Shown here: positions 7,285 through 14,307 of the stretch, piece after piece | Numbering within the stretch: position 1 is the first letter of the stretch | Layout: each line of letters starts with the position of its first letter | Assembly (NCBI GenBank): GCA_026389735.1 | Contig: JAPLHH010000143.1 | Span: 1-15,535, forward strand | Direction of reading: 5' to 3' | Source of the DNA: Chloroflexota bacterium | GTDB lineage: Bacteria > Chloroflexota > Dehalococcoidia > GIF9 > UBA5620 | DNA length: 15,535 bases | Made by a program: the position numbers and the translations under genes | The notes under the pieces: model-generated | What the model was told of the DNA's origin: nothing | The model's database searches: none | The model's input: the letters and a program-made list of their open reading frames with translations, nothing else

Positions 7285-7305
7285 TGAGGAATTGCTAAGC
7301 ACTCT

Positions 7306-8967
7306 CTATACCTCTACAGCTGTGGTGAGAATCATCGGGCGGCGTCGAGTTTGTTCGTAGAAGAACTTGCTCAAGGTATCCTTGACTTTGATGTTGATGA
7401 AGCTCCATTCAAGTGGCTGCCCACCACTGCGGTCTAAAGCGGCCTTTACCAGGTCTCGTCCTTGTTCCAGTATGGTTTCGCCTTCTTTCATATCCACGAA
7501 GCCTCGTGAAACAATATCAGGGCGGCCTACAATTCTACCTTTGTCTTTTTTGTCGATGGCGACGATTACTACCACAATCCCGTCTCTGGACAGCAGCTTC
7601 CGGTCACGGAGGATGACGCTGGCAAGGTCTCCCATAACCAGGCCATCTACGTAGACATTACCTGCCGGGAGTCTACCGACTATTTTGCCCTTTTCACGGT
7701 CTAGCTCAAGTATGTCCCCGTTTTCCAGGACAAAGATGTTAGTTTCAGATATGCCTAAGCTTTTGGCCAACCTGGCGTGCAGGCTTAAGTGGCGGTATTC
7801 GCCGTGGATTGGTGCGAAGAACTTCGGTTTAACCAAGTTGAGCAGAAGTTTCAGCTCCTCCTGGCTGCCGTGCCCGTGAACATGTACTTGAGCTAGTTTC
7901 TCATAAATTACATGAGCTCCCTGGCGGAATAGGTTATCAATTGTCCGGTTAACCAGCGCTTCATTGCCCGGGACGGGCGTGGCTGACATGATGACAGTGT
8001 CTCCGGGGATAATGCGGACCTGGCTGCTGTCTCGATTGGCAATGCGTACCAGGGCTGAAGTCGGCTCTCCCTGGCTGCCGGTGGTTAGAAGGACGACTTT
8101 ATCGTGGGGAAAGTGGTGAATCTCTTCGAAGCGGCGCAGTACATCAGGCGGAGCCTTGAGATAACCTAGCTCCGATGCCATGTGCACTGTGTCTCTCATG
8201 CTCCGACCGATAACAAATACATGCCGGTTATGTTTAGCAGCAGCGTCAATCACCTGTTGAATGCGGGAGATAAGCGAGGAGAAGGTGGTGATAATCACCC
8301 TCCCCGGGGCTTCAGCTATGATGCGTCCCAGCGCTTCGCCAACCACAGTTTCCGATGGTGTATATCCCGGAAGTTCAGCATAGGTTGAATCGGCGAGAAG
8401 AAGCAGGACTCCTTGAGTGCCTAGTTGGGCTATCTTGGCTAATTCGGTAGGTTTGCCGTCGACTGGTGTATAGTCGATCTTAAAATCACCGCTGTGAATA
8501 ACTGTGCCTATGGGCGTGTAAATACTGAATCCTAGAGAATCTGGAATACTGTGACAGACGGAGAAAGGCTCTATTTTGAAGTTGCCGAGTGAAAACTTAA
8601 CCCCGGGCTGAATTGTCCTGAGAGTGGCTTTCTTTTCCCACCGGTGTTCCTTTAACTTGATGGAAATCAAACCCTGGGTAAGCTTGGTGCCATAAACGGG
8701 CAAATTGAGCTGAGGCAGTATGTAGGGCAAAGCACCGATGTGGTCTTCGTGACCGTGGGTTATGATTATGCCTCGTAGCTTCTCTCGCCTTTCTAGCAAG
8801 TAGCTTATATCCGGGATGACTAGGTCAACTCCCAGCATGTCCTCTTCGGGGAACATAAGTCCGGCGTCGATTACGATGATGTCATTGGCAAACTCAATGG
8901 CCATCATATTCTTGCCGATTTCACCTAGTCCGCCTAGGGGGATTATCCTGAGTTTCTGTCTGCTCAT
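7306..8967 (-). CDS. rnj: Ribonuclease J (metallo-beta-lactamase / beta-CASP family)
   Basis: Cytoplasmic ribonuclease with 5'-to-3' exonuclease and endonuclease activity in mRNA decay and rRNA maturation. The 553 aa length is typical. Metal-binding motifs are HGHEDHIG (71-78), His139 (VCHSIPDS), HSGDFK (158-163) and DST (193-195). The beta-CASP part has TTGSQGEPTSAL (295-306) and SATPVPGNE (328-336). HVHGHGS (362-368) and PIHGEYRHL (386-394) complete the active site, and the C-terminal RNase J domain follows. All catalytic residues look intact. The ATG at 8967 is 9 bp after the glycosylase stop, with AGGT overlapping that stop, so the two are very probably co-transcribed and perhaps translationally coupled. 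I cannot assign J1 or J2; this looks like a single-copy type. Confidence 0.97.
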   Translation of the reverse strand: MSRQKLRIIPLGGLGEIGKNMMAIEFANDIIVIDAGLMFPEEDMLGVDLVIPDISYLLERREKLRGIIITHGHEDHIGALPYILPQLNLPVYGTKLTQGLISIKLKEHRWEKKATLRTIQPGVKFSLGNFKIEPFSVCHSIPDSLGFSIYTPIGTVIHSGDFKIDYTPVDGKPTELAKIAQLGTQGVLLLLADSTYAELPGYTPSETVVGEALGRIIAEAPGRVIITTFSSLISRIQQVIDAAAKHNRHVFVIGRSMRDTVHMASELGYLKAPPDVLRRFEEIHHFPHDKVVLLTTGSQGEPTSALVRIANRDSSQVRIIPGDTVIMSATPVPGNEALVNRTIDNLFRQGAHVIYEKLAQVHVHGHGSQEELKLLLNLVKPKFFAPIHGEYRHLSLHARLAKSLGISETNIFVLENGDILELDREKGKIVGRLPAGNVYVDGLVMGDLASVILRDRKLLSRDGIVVVIVAIDKKDKGRIVGRPDIVSRGFVDMKEGETILEQGRDLVKAALDRSGGQPLEWSFINIKVKDTLSKFFYEQTRRRPMILTTAVEV

Positions 8968-8976
8968 AATTGTGAC

Positions 8977-9573
8977 CTAGAACAAGCTTAACTGCTGGGG
9001 CTCATCTTCGGCTTCTTCCAAATTTTCTGCCTGGGCTAAGATTTGGGGTATTTTGAGCATGTCGACTTCAATGATTTTCCGCAGGCTTCCTTGATGGAGA
9101 GCTGCTGCCGGGTGATACATAGCATAGCAGATAACGTTGTCCTGTTTCCTGGCTTTGCCATGGACCTGGCTGATGCTCTGGTTGGGAAAATACTTCGCCA
9201 TGGAGTAACGACCTAAGGTGACAATCATCTTTGGGTGGAGCAACTCTATCTGGTGGGTCAACCATTTGCTGCAGGCTTGAACTTCGCCGGGCAGCGGGTC
9301 TCGATTGCTAGGAGGGCGGCATTTAATAACGTTGGCGATATAGACTTGTTCACGTTTCAGGCCGATAGAGGCTAGTAACTCCTCCAGGTATTTCCCTGCT
9401 GGTCCAACGAAGGGGCGTCCTTGTTGGTCTTCATGCCATCCGGGTGCTTCGCCGATAAAAAGGAGAATTGCATTTTCTGGCCCTTCACCGGGCACTACTC
9501 TGGTGCGATGTTTGCCTAACTCGCAATCTTGACAGCGTTCGATTTCTTTGTTCAGCTCAGTAAGCGCTGACAT
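8977..9573 (-). CDS. Uracil-DNA glycosylase, family 4 (UDGa, 4Fe-4S type)
   Basis: Removes uracil from DNA after cytosine deamination, starting base-excision repair. The 198 aa chain has Cys14, Cys17, Cys85 and Cys101, the four [4Fe-4S] ligands of this family. Motif A is GEAPGWHEDQQGRPFVG (41-57), VIKCRPPSNRDP (82-93) is typical, and motif B is MYHPAAAL (152-159). The last five residues are QLSLF, identical to the bacterial sliding-clamp-binding consensus QL(S/D)LF, preceded by an acidic linker (EEAEDEP); clamp binding is inferred. A promoter lies directly upstream with its -10 box 8 nt from the ATG and no ribosome binding site, which suggests a leaderless or near-leaderless mRNA. It is probably the first gene of an operon with rnj. 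Confidence 0.95.
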   Translation of the reverse strand: MSALTELNKEIERCQDCELGKHRTRVVPGEGPENAILLFIGEAPGWHEDQQGRPFVGPAGKYLEELLASIGLKREQVYIANVIKCRPPSNRDPLPGEVQACSKWLTHQIELLHPKMIVTLGRYSMAKYFPNQSISQVHGKARKQDNVICYAMYHPAAALHQGSLRKIIEVDMLKIPQILAQAENLEEAEDEPQQLSLF

Positions 9574-9581
9574 CTAGAGCA

Positions 9582-9610
9582 ATCATAACATAGCCTTCTC
9601 TGCTGGTCAA
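9582..9610 (-). promoter_or_regulatory. Promoter of the glycosylase-rnj operon
   Basis: On the minus strand, TTGACC (9610-9605), a 17 bp spacer and TATGAT (9587-9582) each match the sigma-70 consensus at five of six positions. The expected transcription start is 0-3 nt from the ATG at 9573. Confidence 0.6.
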
Positions 9611-9676
9611 TTCAATATACTCGTCCAGTACATTAATGACACCACCCGTTTCTGTCATCTTGAGAGGCAATCTACT

Positions 9677-9769
9677 TTGTCATCGCGAGGGGCATGGCCC
9701 CGTGGCGATCTCAGCCGAGGCAGACGTGGTTGCTGTGTGGAGATTGCCACGCTTCGCTCGCAATGACAG
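9677..9769. repeat. Palindromic intergenic repeat, copy 2
   Basis: The same layout as 7199-7284. The left arm reads TTGTCATCGCGAGG and then CGTGGCGATCTC. The right arm reads GAGATTGCCACG, then CGCTCGCAATGACAG. Arms pair with a few mismatches. It occupies the 318 bp gap 9574-9891, which also holds the glycosylase promoter at its left end and holds no gene. Confidence 0.8.
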
Positions 9770-9776
9770 AAAAAAG

Positions 9777-9816
9777 AACCCGCAATGATAAAAGGGAAGA
9801 GGCTCGCAATGACAGG
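9777..9816. repeat. Two partial arms of the same repeat
   Basis: Directly after copy 2, CCCGCAATGATA and GCTCGCAATGACAGG repeat the right-arm end twice in direct orientation. They look like truncated copies or the result of repeat-mediated slippage. Confidence 0.5.
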
Positions 9817-9824
9817 TGGCTAGC

Positions 9825-9861
9825 TGGGCGAGATTAAAGCCTCGCCGCTATATGTTTTATT
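9825..9861. repeat. Dispersed hairpin repeat, GGCGAG family, copy 2
   Basis: GGCGAG and CTCGCC form a perfect 6 bp stem around ATTAAAGC, followed by GCTATATGTTTTATTT, matching copy 1 at 3082-3117. It lies just beyond the end of the DUF1634 gene and could also help end that transcript, although no T-run follows on the minus strand. Confidence 0.5.
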
Positions 9862-9891
9862 TTTAGTGAGGTTAAGGCCCCACTGGTCAAT

Positions 9892-10227
9892 TCAAATCAG
9901 CGCTAGAGCAAGGCTGATAGTAGCAAAGCAGAGAACCGCTATGGAGATACCTAGAAATAGCCTGTTCCTGGCTATTGAGAAGAGCACGATAGCTACGATG
10001 ACCTGTATGATAGGCGTCAGCAAGAGAATCAAGATTCCAACACTGATGACAATCGCCGCTGGTATCTGGTCTAGCCGGACTAGTGGCTGGATGTCTTTAG
10101 CTCCAGAGAGGCTGAGCAGGATAATAACGCCGATAACAACTAGCACTGAAGAGACCACAATGCCCAACTTGAAACCAAGGCTAACCCAGTTGTTTAAACG
10201 ACTTTCGTCAAATTTCGTGTTTTCCAT
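9892..10227 (-). CDS. DUF1634 family small membrane protein
   Basis: A 111 aa protein with a charged N-terminus and three predicted membrane helices (about 20-42, 57-82 and 90-111). The second helix carries GILILLLTPIIQV (64-76), close to the GILILxLTPxxRV pattern I recall for DUF1634; here Gln replaces the usual Arg. Members commonly sit beside TauE/SafE permeases, as here, 21 bp downstream of one on the same strand, so a partner or accessory role is inferred. The biochemical function is unknown. AGGA lies 10 nt before the ATG. Confidence 0.8.
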   Translation of the reverse strand: MENTKFDESRLNNWVSLGFKLGIVVSSVLVVIGVIILLSLSGAKDIQPLVRLDQIPAAIVISVGILILLLTPIIQVIVAIVLFSIARNRLFLGISIAVLCFATISLALALI

Positions 10228-10248
10228 AATTTATTTGTCCTGCAGGTT

Positions 10249-11136
10249 CTATATTACGTTAACCGTTTTAAGGAACATCAGCAGAGCTGCAAGGAACAGG
10301 AAGACGCCGAATATGCGTCTAAGCAGTATTCCCCCGGCTCTTTGTGTTAATTCAACACCCAGTCTAGCTCCTATAACTGCACCGATGACCAGTGGGGCAA
10401 CTATAAAGGGGTATATGTTGCCGTAATAGTGGTAAATGAAAGCGCCAACTGTTGTTGTGATTGCTATCATAAATGCGCTCGTAGCGATGGCTGCTTTCAT
10501 CGGTAATCCCATCACCAGATTCATGACAGGCACTTTGATGATGCCGCCGCCTATGCCGAGCAAGCTGGAAAGGACGCCAGCGAAGAAGCTGGCTCCTAAC
10601 CCCGCAGGCGTATGGGTCACTTTGTAGGTAACAACCTTGCCCAGATTCTGGTCATAATATGAGTTTGCCAGCGAGCTGGATAAATTATTGGGAGCAACTG
10701 AATTATCTGCAGGCAGAACGTCTTCAGACATGAGGTGCCGGCGTACCACCATGGTATAGGCAACGTAAAGGAGGACAAGTCCGAAAAGGGCACTTAATAT
10801 GGAAGGAGCGATGACAGCTGCAGCCAAACCGCCTATGATAGCCCCGGGGATGGTTGCTGTTTCCAGAAGCAGGCCTAATTTTACATTGGTCAATCGGGAT
10901 TTGGTGTATATTCCGGCAGCGGTACATGAGTTAGCTACGATAGCTACCAGGCTGCTGCCGATGGCTACATGGATAGGCAAGTGTAGAGCTAAGGTAAGTA
11001 TTGGCACGATGAGAAAACCACCGCCGACTCCCAGTGCTGAGCCAAGAAGTCCGGCGACTAGTCCGGTGCCACCTAATGCCCAGAGGTTCAGTCCAAGGTC
11101 TAGCTCATTCAATAGCGTCGTTCGCCATAGTAGCAC
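10249..11136 (-). CDS. TauE/SafE (sulfite exporter-like) family permease
   Basis: Integral membrane protein of a family that exports or imports sulfur compounds or organic anions; the substrate cannot be told from sequence. The 295 aa chain shows the internal duplication of the family. GLLGSALGVGGGFLIVPIL (29-47) and GVLSSLLGIGGGIIKVPVM (187-205) each follow a first helix and carry the GxGGG signature. About eight membrane segments lie in two halves, joined by a hydrophilic loop (about 133-175). The start is uncertain: GTG at 11136 or TTG at 11112. Neither has a clear ribosome binding site, and a possible promoter overlaps the GTG, which would favour 11112. The gene follows nuoN on the same strand after 89 bp and is followed by its usual DUF1634 partner. 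Confidence 0.88.
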   Translation of the reverse strand: MLLWRTTLLNELDLGLNLWALGGTGLVAGLLGSALGVGGGFLIVPILTLALHLPIHVAIGSSLVAIVANSCTAAGIYTKSRLTNVKLGLLLETATIPGAIIGGLAAAVIAPSILSALFGLVLLYVAYTMVVRRHLMSEDVLPADNSVAPNNLSSSLANSYYDQNLGKVVTYKVTHTPAGLGASFFAGVLSSLLGIGGGIIKVPVMNLVMGLPMKAAIATSAFMIAITTTVGAFIYHYYGNIYPFIVAPLVIGAVIGARLGVELTQRAGGILLRRIFGVFLFLAALLMFLKTVNVI

Positions 11137-11156
11137 TGGTTGTTGCGAGAGGTCAA
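11127..11156 (-). promoter_or_regulatory. Possible promoter of the TauE-DUF1634 pair
   Basis: On the minus strand, TTGACC (11156-11151), an 18 bp spacer and TACTAT (11132-11127). The -10 match is only fair. If real, transcription would start near 11120, downstream of the GTG at 11136, and translation would have to begin at the TTG at 11112. Confidence 0.3.
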
Positions 11157-11225
11157 TTCAGTGGTGGGGTTCTGGCAAGGCTAAAGTCCCGCACCTACAG
11201 ACGCTCAGCAAAGGAAGCTAAAAGC

Positions 11226-12695
11226 TTACGAGCCTAAAATCCTGACGGCAACTTGAGCAATGCCGACAAAACCGCCCGGTACAATGCCTAAAAGCAGGAC
11301 AAAGAGGCAGCAGAGCAATAAAGCAGTGCGCAGTGCCCATGACGAAGGCACCTTTTCCTCCGAGGCCGGAGCTCCTAACCACATCACCTTCACCACTCTC
11401 AAATAGTAGAAGGCTGAGACACAACTGTTTATCACAGCCACAATAACCAGCCACAGCAAGCCGTGCTGCACCGCCCCACTGAAAATGTAGATTTTAGCAA
11501 TAAGCCCTGCAGTCGGCGGCAAGCCAATCAAAGAGATTAAGCAAAGACTCAAGGCCAGAGCTATGAGCGGTGCCCGCTTACCCATCCCGGTGTAATCATC
11601 GATTACATCGCTATCAATCTTGTTGGATATAGCTATGACCGCAATGAAAGCCCCCAGGTTAGTAACAGCGTAGCTCATGAGGAAGAATAGCAGCCCGCTT
11701 TGCCCCAAAGCATCATTACCTGCCGCCATCCCAACGGTTGCTAACCCCACCATAAGGTAGCCAGCCTGAGCTATGCTGGAATAACCGAGCATGCGCTTTA
11801 TGTTAGTTTGAACGATAGCTACGATATTCCCTACAGTCATCGTTATAGCACTCAAAATGGCAAACAGCATGCCCCAGTTAAGGCTAAGCCAGTCGGGAGA
11901 ACCAAGAGCGCCAAAGAAGACACGGAGAATAACAGCAAAGCCTGCAGCTTTACTGGCTACAGAAAGATAGGCGGTAATCGGTGTCGGTGCGCCTTCATAA
12001 ACATCAGGTACCCACATCTGGAAAGGAAAACAGGCAATCTTGAAGCCGAACCCGGCAGCCAAAAGGATAATGCCCAAAAGCAAAGCTGGATTATTCAGCA
12101 GGCCAGCACCAGGCATCCCCTGGACAAAATCGGCAATACACACCAGACAAGTCTTTCCCGTAAAACCGAAGACCAAGGCCATACCATAAAGAAGCACCGC
12201 CGAGGCGACAGCGCCTAGAAGCAAGTACTTCAGCCCTGCCTCGGTTGACTTCTGGTCCTTTAAAAAGCTGGCCAGCACATACAGCGAGATGCCGCTCAAT
12301 TCCAAAGCCACATAGATAGTAATCAGGTCGGCTGCTGCCACCAGCAGCATCATACCTACAGCTGAGATGAGCACTAACGCATAATACTCACCCTGAAATC
12401 TCTCGAATTTGCTCACATAGTCCTGAGAGGCTAGGATAATCAGGCCAACTGCTGCCAAAACCAGTAGCTTGAAGAAAAGAGCAAAGTTGTCAACCGCCAG
12501 CATGCCGTAGAAAATAGCAACACTGGGTGCTCCCCACATCGCCACCGTAAAACCAGCAGAGACTATCACGCCAGCTATGCTGACAGCAGCCAGAACCTTC
12601 TTCTGCTTGATAAACAGGTCCAGCAGAATTACCGCCAAGGCAAAACCCAGAAGACTGAGTTCAGGCGTTAACAAACTAAGCTCATTAGCTGTCAT
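11226..12695 (-). CDS. nuoN: NADH-quinone oxidoreductase (complex I) subunit N
   Basis: Antiporter-like subunit in the proton-pumping membrane arm of respiratory complex I. At 489 aa it has the usual length and about 14 membrane helices. The charged residues of the half-channels are intact: Glu132 (VALELSGISLY), Lys219 (GFGFKIACFPF), Lys249 (SVASKAAG) and Lys401 (GLIAKIYIF), corresponding to E133, K217, K247 and K395 of E. coli. The loop VPDVYEGAPTPITAYLS (229-245) is typical of NuoN. It starts 17 bp after the nuoM stop, with AGGGATGG upstream of the ATG, so the two are co-transcribed. It is the last gene of the nuo cluster. Confidence 0.97.
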   Translation of the reverse strand: MTANELSLLTPELSLLGFALAVILLDLFIKQKKVLAAVSIAGVIVSAGFTVAMWGAPSVAIFYGMLAVDNFALFFKLLVLAAVGLIILASQDYVSKFERFQGEYYALVLISAVGMMLLVAAADLITIYVALELSGISLYVLASFLKDQKSTEAGLKYLLLGAVASAVLLYGMALVFGFTGKTCLVCIADFVQGMPGAGLLNNPALLLGIILLAAGFGFKIACFPFQMWVPDVYEGAPTPITAYLSVASKAAGFAVILRVFFGALGSPDWLSLNWGMLFAILSAITMTVGNIVAIVQTNIKRMLGYSSIAQAGYLMVGLATVGMAAGNDALGQSGLLFFLMSYAVTNLGAFIAVIAISNKIDSDVIDDYTGMGKRAPLIALALSLCLISLIGLPPTAGLIAKIYIFSGAVQHGLLWLVIVAVINSCVSAFYYLRVVKVMWLGAPASEEKVPSSWALRTALLLCCLFVLLLGIVPGGFVGIAQVAVRILGS

Positions 12696-12712
12696 TTATT
12701 AAACCATCCCTA

Positions 12713-14206
12713 TCACAAACCTATCAGCCTCGCTTTTGGCTCAACCCCCAGCTTAATGACATCAGTGAGAATGGCTGGATAGAGACCGACAAGCATAATT
12801 GCACCAACAAAGGAAAAGATACACACTTTTTCGATATTGTTAGCATCAGGCACGTCCTTGAACTTTTCCAGAGGCGGACCATAGAAAATGCGCTGCAACA
12901 TCCATAGAATGTAGCCAGCGGTTAAGACAATCCCAAAGACACCCAGAATGGTGTACAGGCGAATGCCTTCAACGGCTAGGCTTGAGTAGCTACCCACGAA
13001 GGTAATAAACTCAGCAGCAAAGCCGCTTGTGCCCGGCAAACCTAACGACGCCAAACCGGCAATGCTGAAAACAACCACAATAACCGGCATCTGCCGGGCC
13101 AGCCCGCCTAAGTTGTCGAGATTACGCTCATGAGATTTATCGTAAACCAGTCCCACCATGGCGAAGAGAAGCCCGGTGATAATGCCATGGCTGAACATCT
13201 GCAAAATAGCGCCAGTCAAACTTACCTGACTCAAAGCAAAGATACCAAGAAGCACATACCCCATGTGGCTGACGCTACTGTAAGCGATCAGCCGCTTCAA
13301 ATCCTTCTGCCGTAAAGTGACCGCCGCTCCATAAAGCACACTGACGACAGCTAGCACAACCAGCAACGGCGCATAATGCAAAGCAACTGCGGGAAACATA
13401 GTGACACAGAGACGAATCATCCCATAGCCGCCCATCTTCAGCAATGCCCCGGCCAGAATCACGCTCACTGCCGTCGGAGCATCGGTATGGGCATCAGGCA
13501 GCCACGTATGCAACGGAACCACCGGCAGCTTAATAGCAAAACCAACCAGCAGCAAGAAAAACATGGCTGCCAACGGGATAAATGGTCTGGCTGCAGCCAG
13601 ACCTGCCAACTCCATCATATTCAGGCTGCCAGTGGTGAAATAAATGCTTAAAATGCCAGCCAGCATCATGGCGCTGCCGACCAGGGTATATATAACGTAC
13701 TTGATAGCTGAATACTCTTTTCTGCCGCTGCCCCAAATTGAAATGAGGAAATACATCGGGACAAGCTCTAATTCCCAGAAAAGGAAGAACAGAACGAGGT
13801 CTAATGAACAAAAGACTCCCAGTATGCTTGTTTCCAAGAGCAGTAACCAGATGAAATACTCCCGAGGCCTCAACTCGATTTTCCATGATACCAGCACCGC
13901 CAAGACGCCAAGGAAGGTCATCAATATCACCATAGGCAAGCTGAGGCCGTCAACACCAAAATGATAGAAGGCATTGATTGCTGGTATCCAGGAGAGCTTC
14001 TCCTCAAACTGAATTTGCCCAATAGCACCGGCAGAACGGTCGAAAAGACAAAAGATGCCTATTGACAGAGCAAAAGAAGCAAGAGTGAAGACCAGAGCTA
14101 CAAGCTTTATCGTCCTCGGCTGTGGTTTAGGCAATAAGGCAATGATTACAAGCCCGACTACCGGCAGGAAGACTATGGCTGATAGATAAGCAAAACTCAA
14201 GTCCAT
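12713..14206 (-). CDS. nuoM: NADH-quinone oxidoreductase (complex I) subunit M
   Basis: Second antiporter-like, proton-translocating subunit of the complex I membrane arm. The 497 aa length is usual. Key residues are present: Glu145 (FLFWELELVPMYFLI), Lys226 (AIKLPVVPLHTWLPDAH), Lys257 (ALLKMGGYG) and Glu399 (GTSGFAAEFITF), matching E144, K234, K265 and E407 of E. coli. The ATG is preceded closely by GAGGT. It lies between nuoL (101 bp gap with a palindromic repeat) and nuoN (17 bp gap) on the same strand. Confidence 0.97.
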   Translation of the reverse strand: MDLSFAYLSAIVFLPVVGLVIIALLPKPQPRTIKLVALVFTLASFALSIGIFCLFDRSAGAIGQIQFEEKLSWIPAINAFYHFGVDGLSLPMVILMTFLGVLAVLVSWKIELRPREYFIWLLLLETSILGVFCSLDLVLFFLFWELELVPMYFLISIWGSGRKEYSAIKYVIYTLVGSAMMLAGILSIYFTTGSLNMMELAGLAAARPFIPLAAMFFLLLVGFAIKLPVVPLHTWLPDAHTDAPTAVSVILAGALLKMGGYGMIRLCVTMFPAVALHYAPLLVVLAVVSVLYGAAVTLRQKDLKRLIAYSSVSHMGYVLLGIFALSQVSLTGAILQMFSHGIITGLLFAMVGLVYDKSHERNLDNLGGLARQMPVIVVVFSIAGLASLGLPGTSGFAAEFITFVGSYSSLAVEGIRLYTILGVFGIVLTAGYILWMLQRIFYGPPLEKFKDVPDANNIEKVCIFSFVGAIMLVGLYPAILTDVIKLGVEPKARLIGL

Positions 14207-14222
14207 TTACCTCATATTCACT

Positions 14223-14280
14223 TGTCACCCTGAGCGGCAGCGAAGGGTCTCCAGATTCTTCGCTTCGCTCAGAATGACAT
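14223..14280. repeat. Palindromic intergenic repeat, second type (TTGTCACCCTGAG ... CTCAGAATGACA)
   Basis: Imperfect inverted repeat: TTGTCACCCTGAGCGGCAGC and CGAAGGGTCTCC pair loosely with AGATTCTTCG and CGCTCAGAATGACAT. It shares the TGTCA...TGACA termini of the 7199 and 9677 elements but has a different core (CTGAGCG instead of TTGCGAG). It fills about half of the nuoL-nuoM gap. Confidence 0.75.
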
Positions 14281-14307
14281 AAGAACCTCTAAACATTCTC
14301 CTTTATC

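Noticed and set aside
9660..9862. Possible CRISPR array because of several similar short units
   Set aside because: Units are inverted and of unequal spacing, with no regular repeat-spacer pattern and no cas gene nearby. They are palindromic intergenic repeats.
9866..10426. Plus-strand open frame of 186 codons over the DUF1634 and TauE genes
   Set aside because: It is the antisense of two recognisable membrane protein genes; its composition (Ile/Thr/Met-rich) is what the reverse of membrane helices produces.
11808..12218. Plus-strand open frame of 136 codons inside nuoN
   Set aside because: It is antisense to conserved nuoN segments, with a low-complexity polar composition and no start signal.
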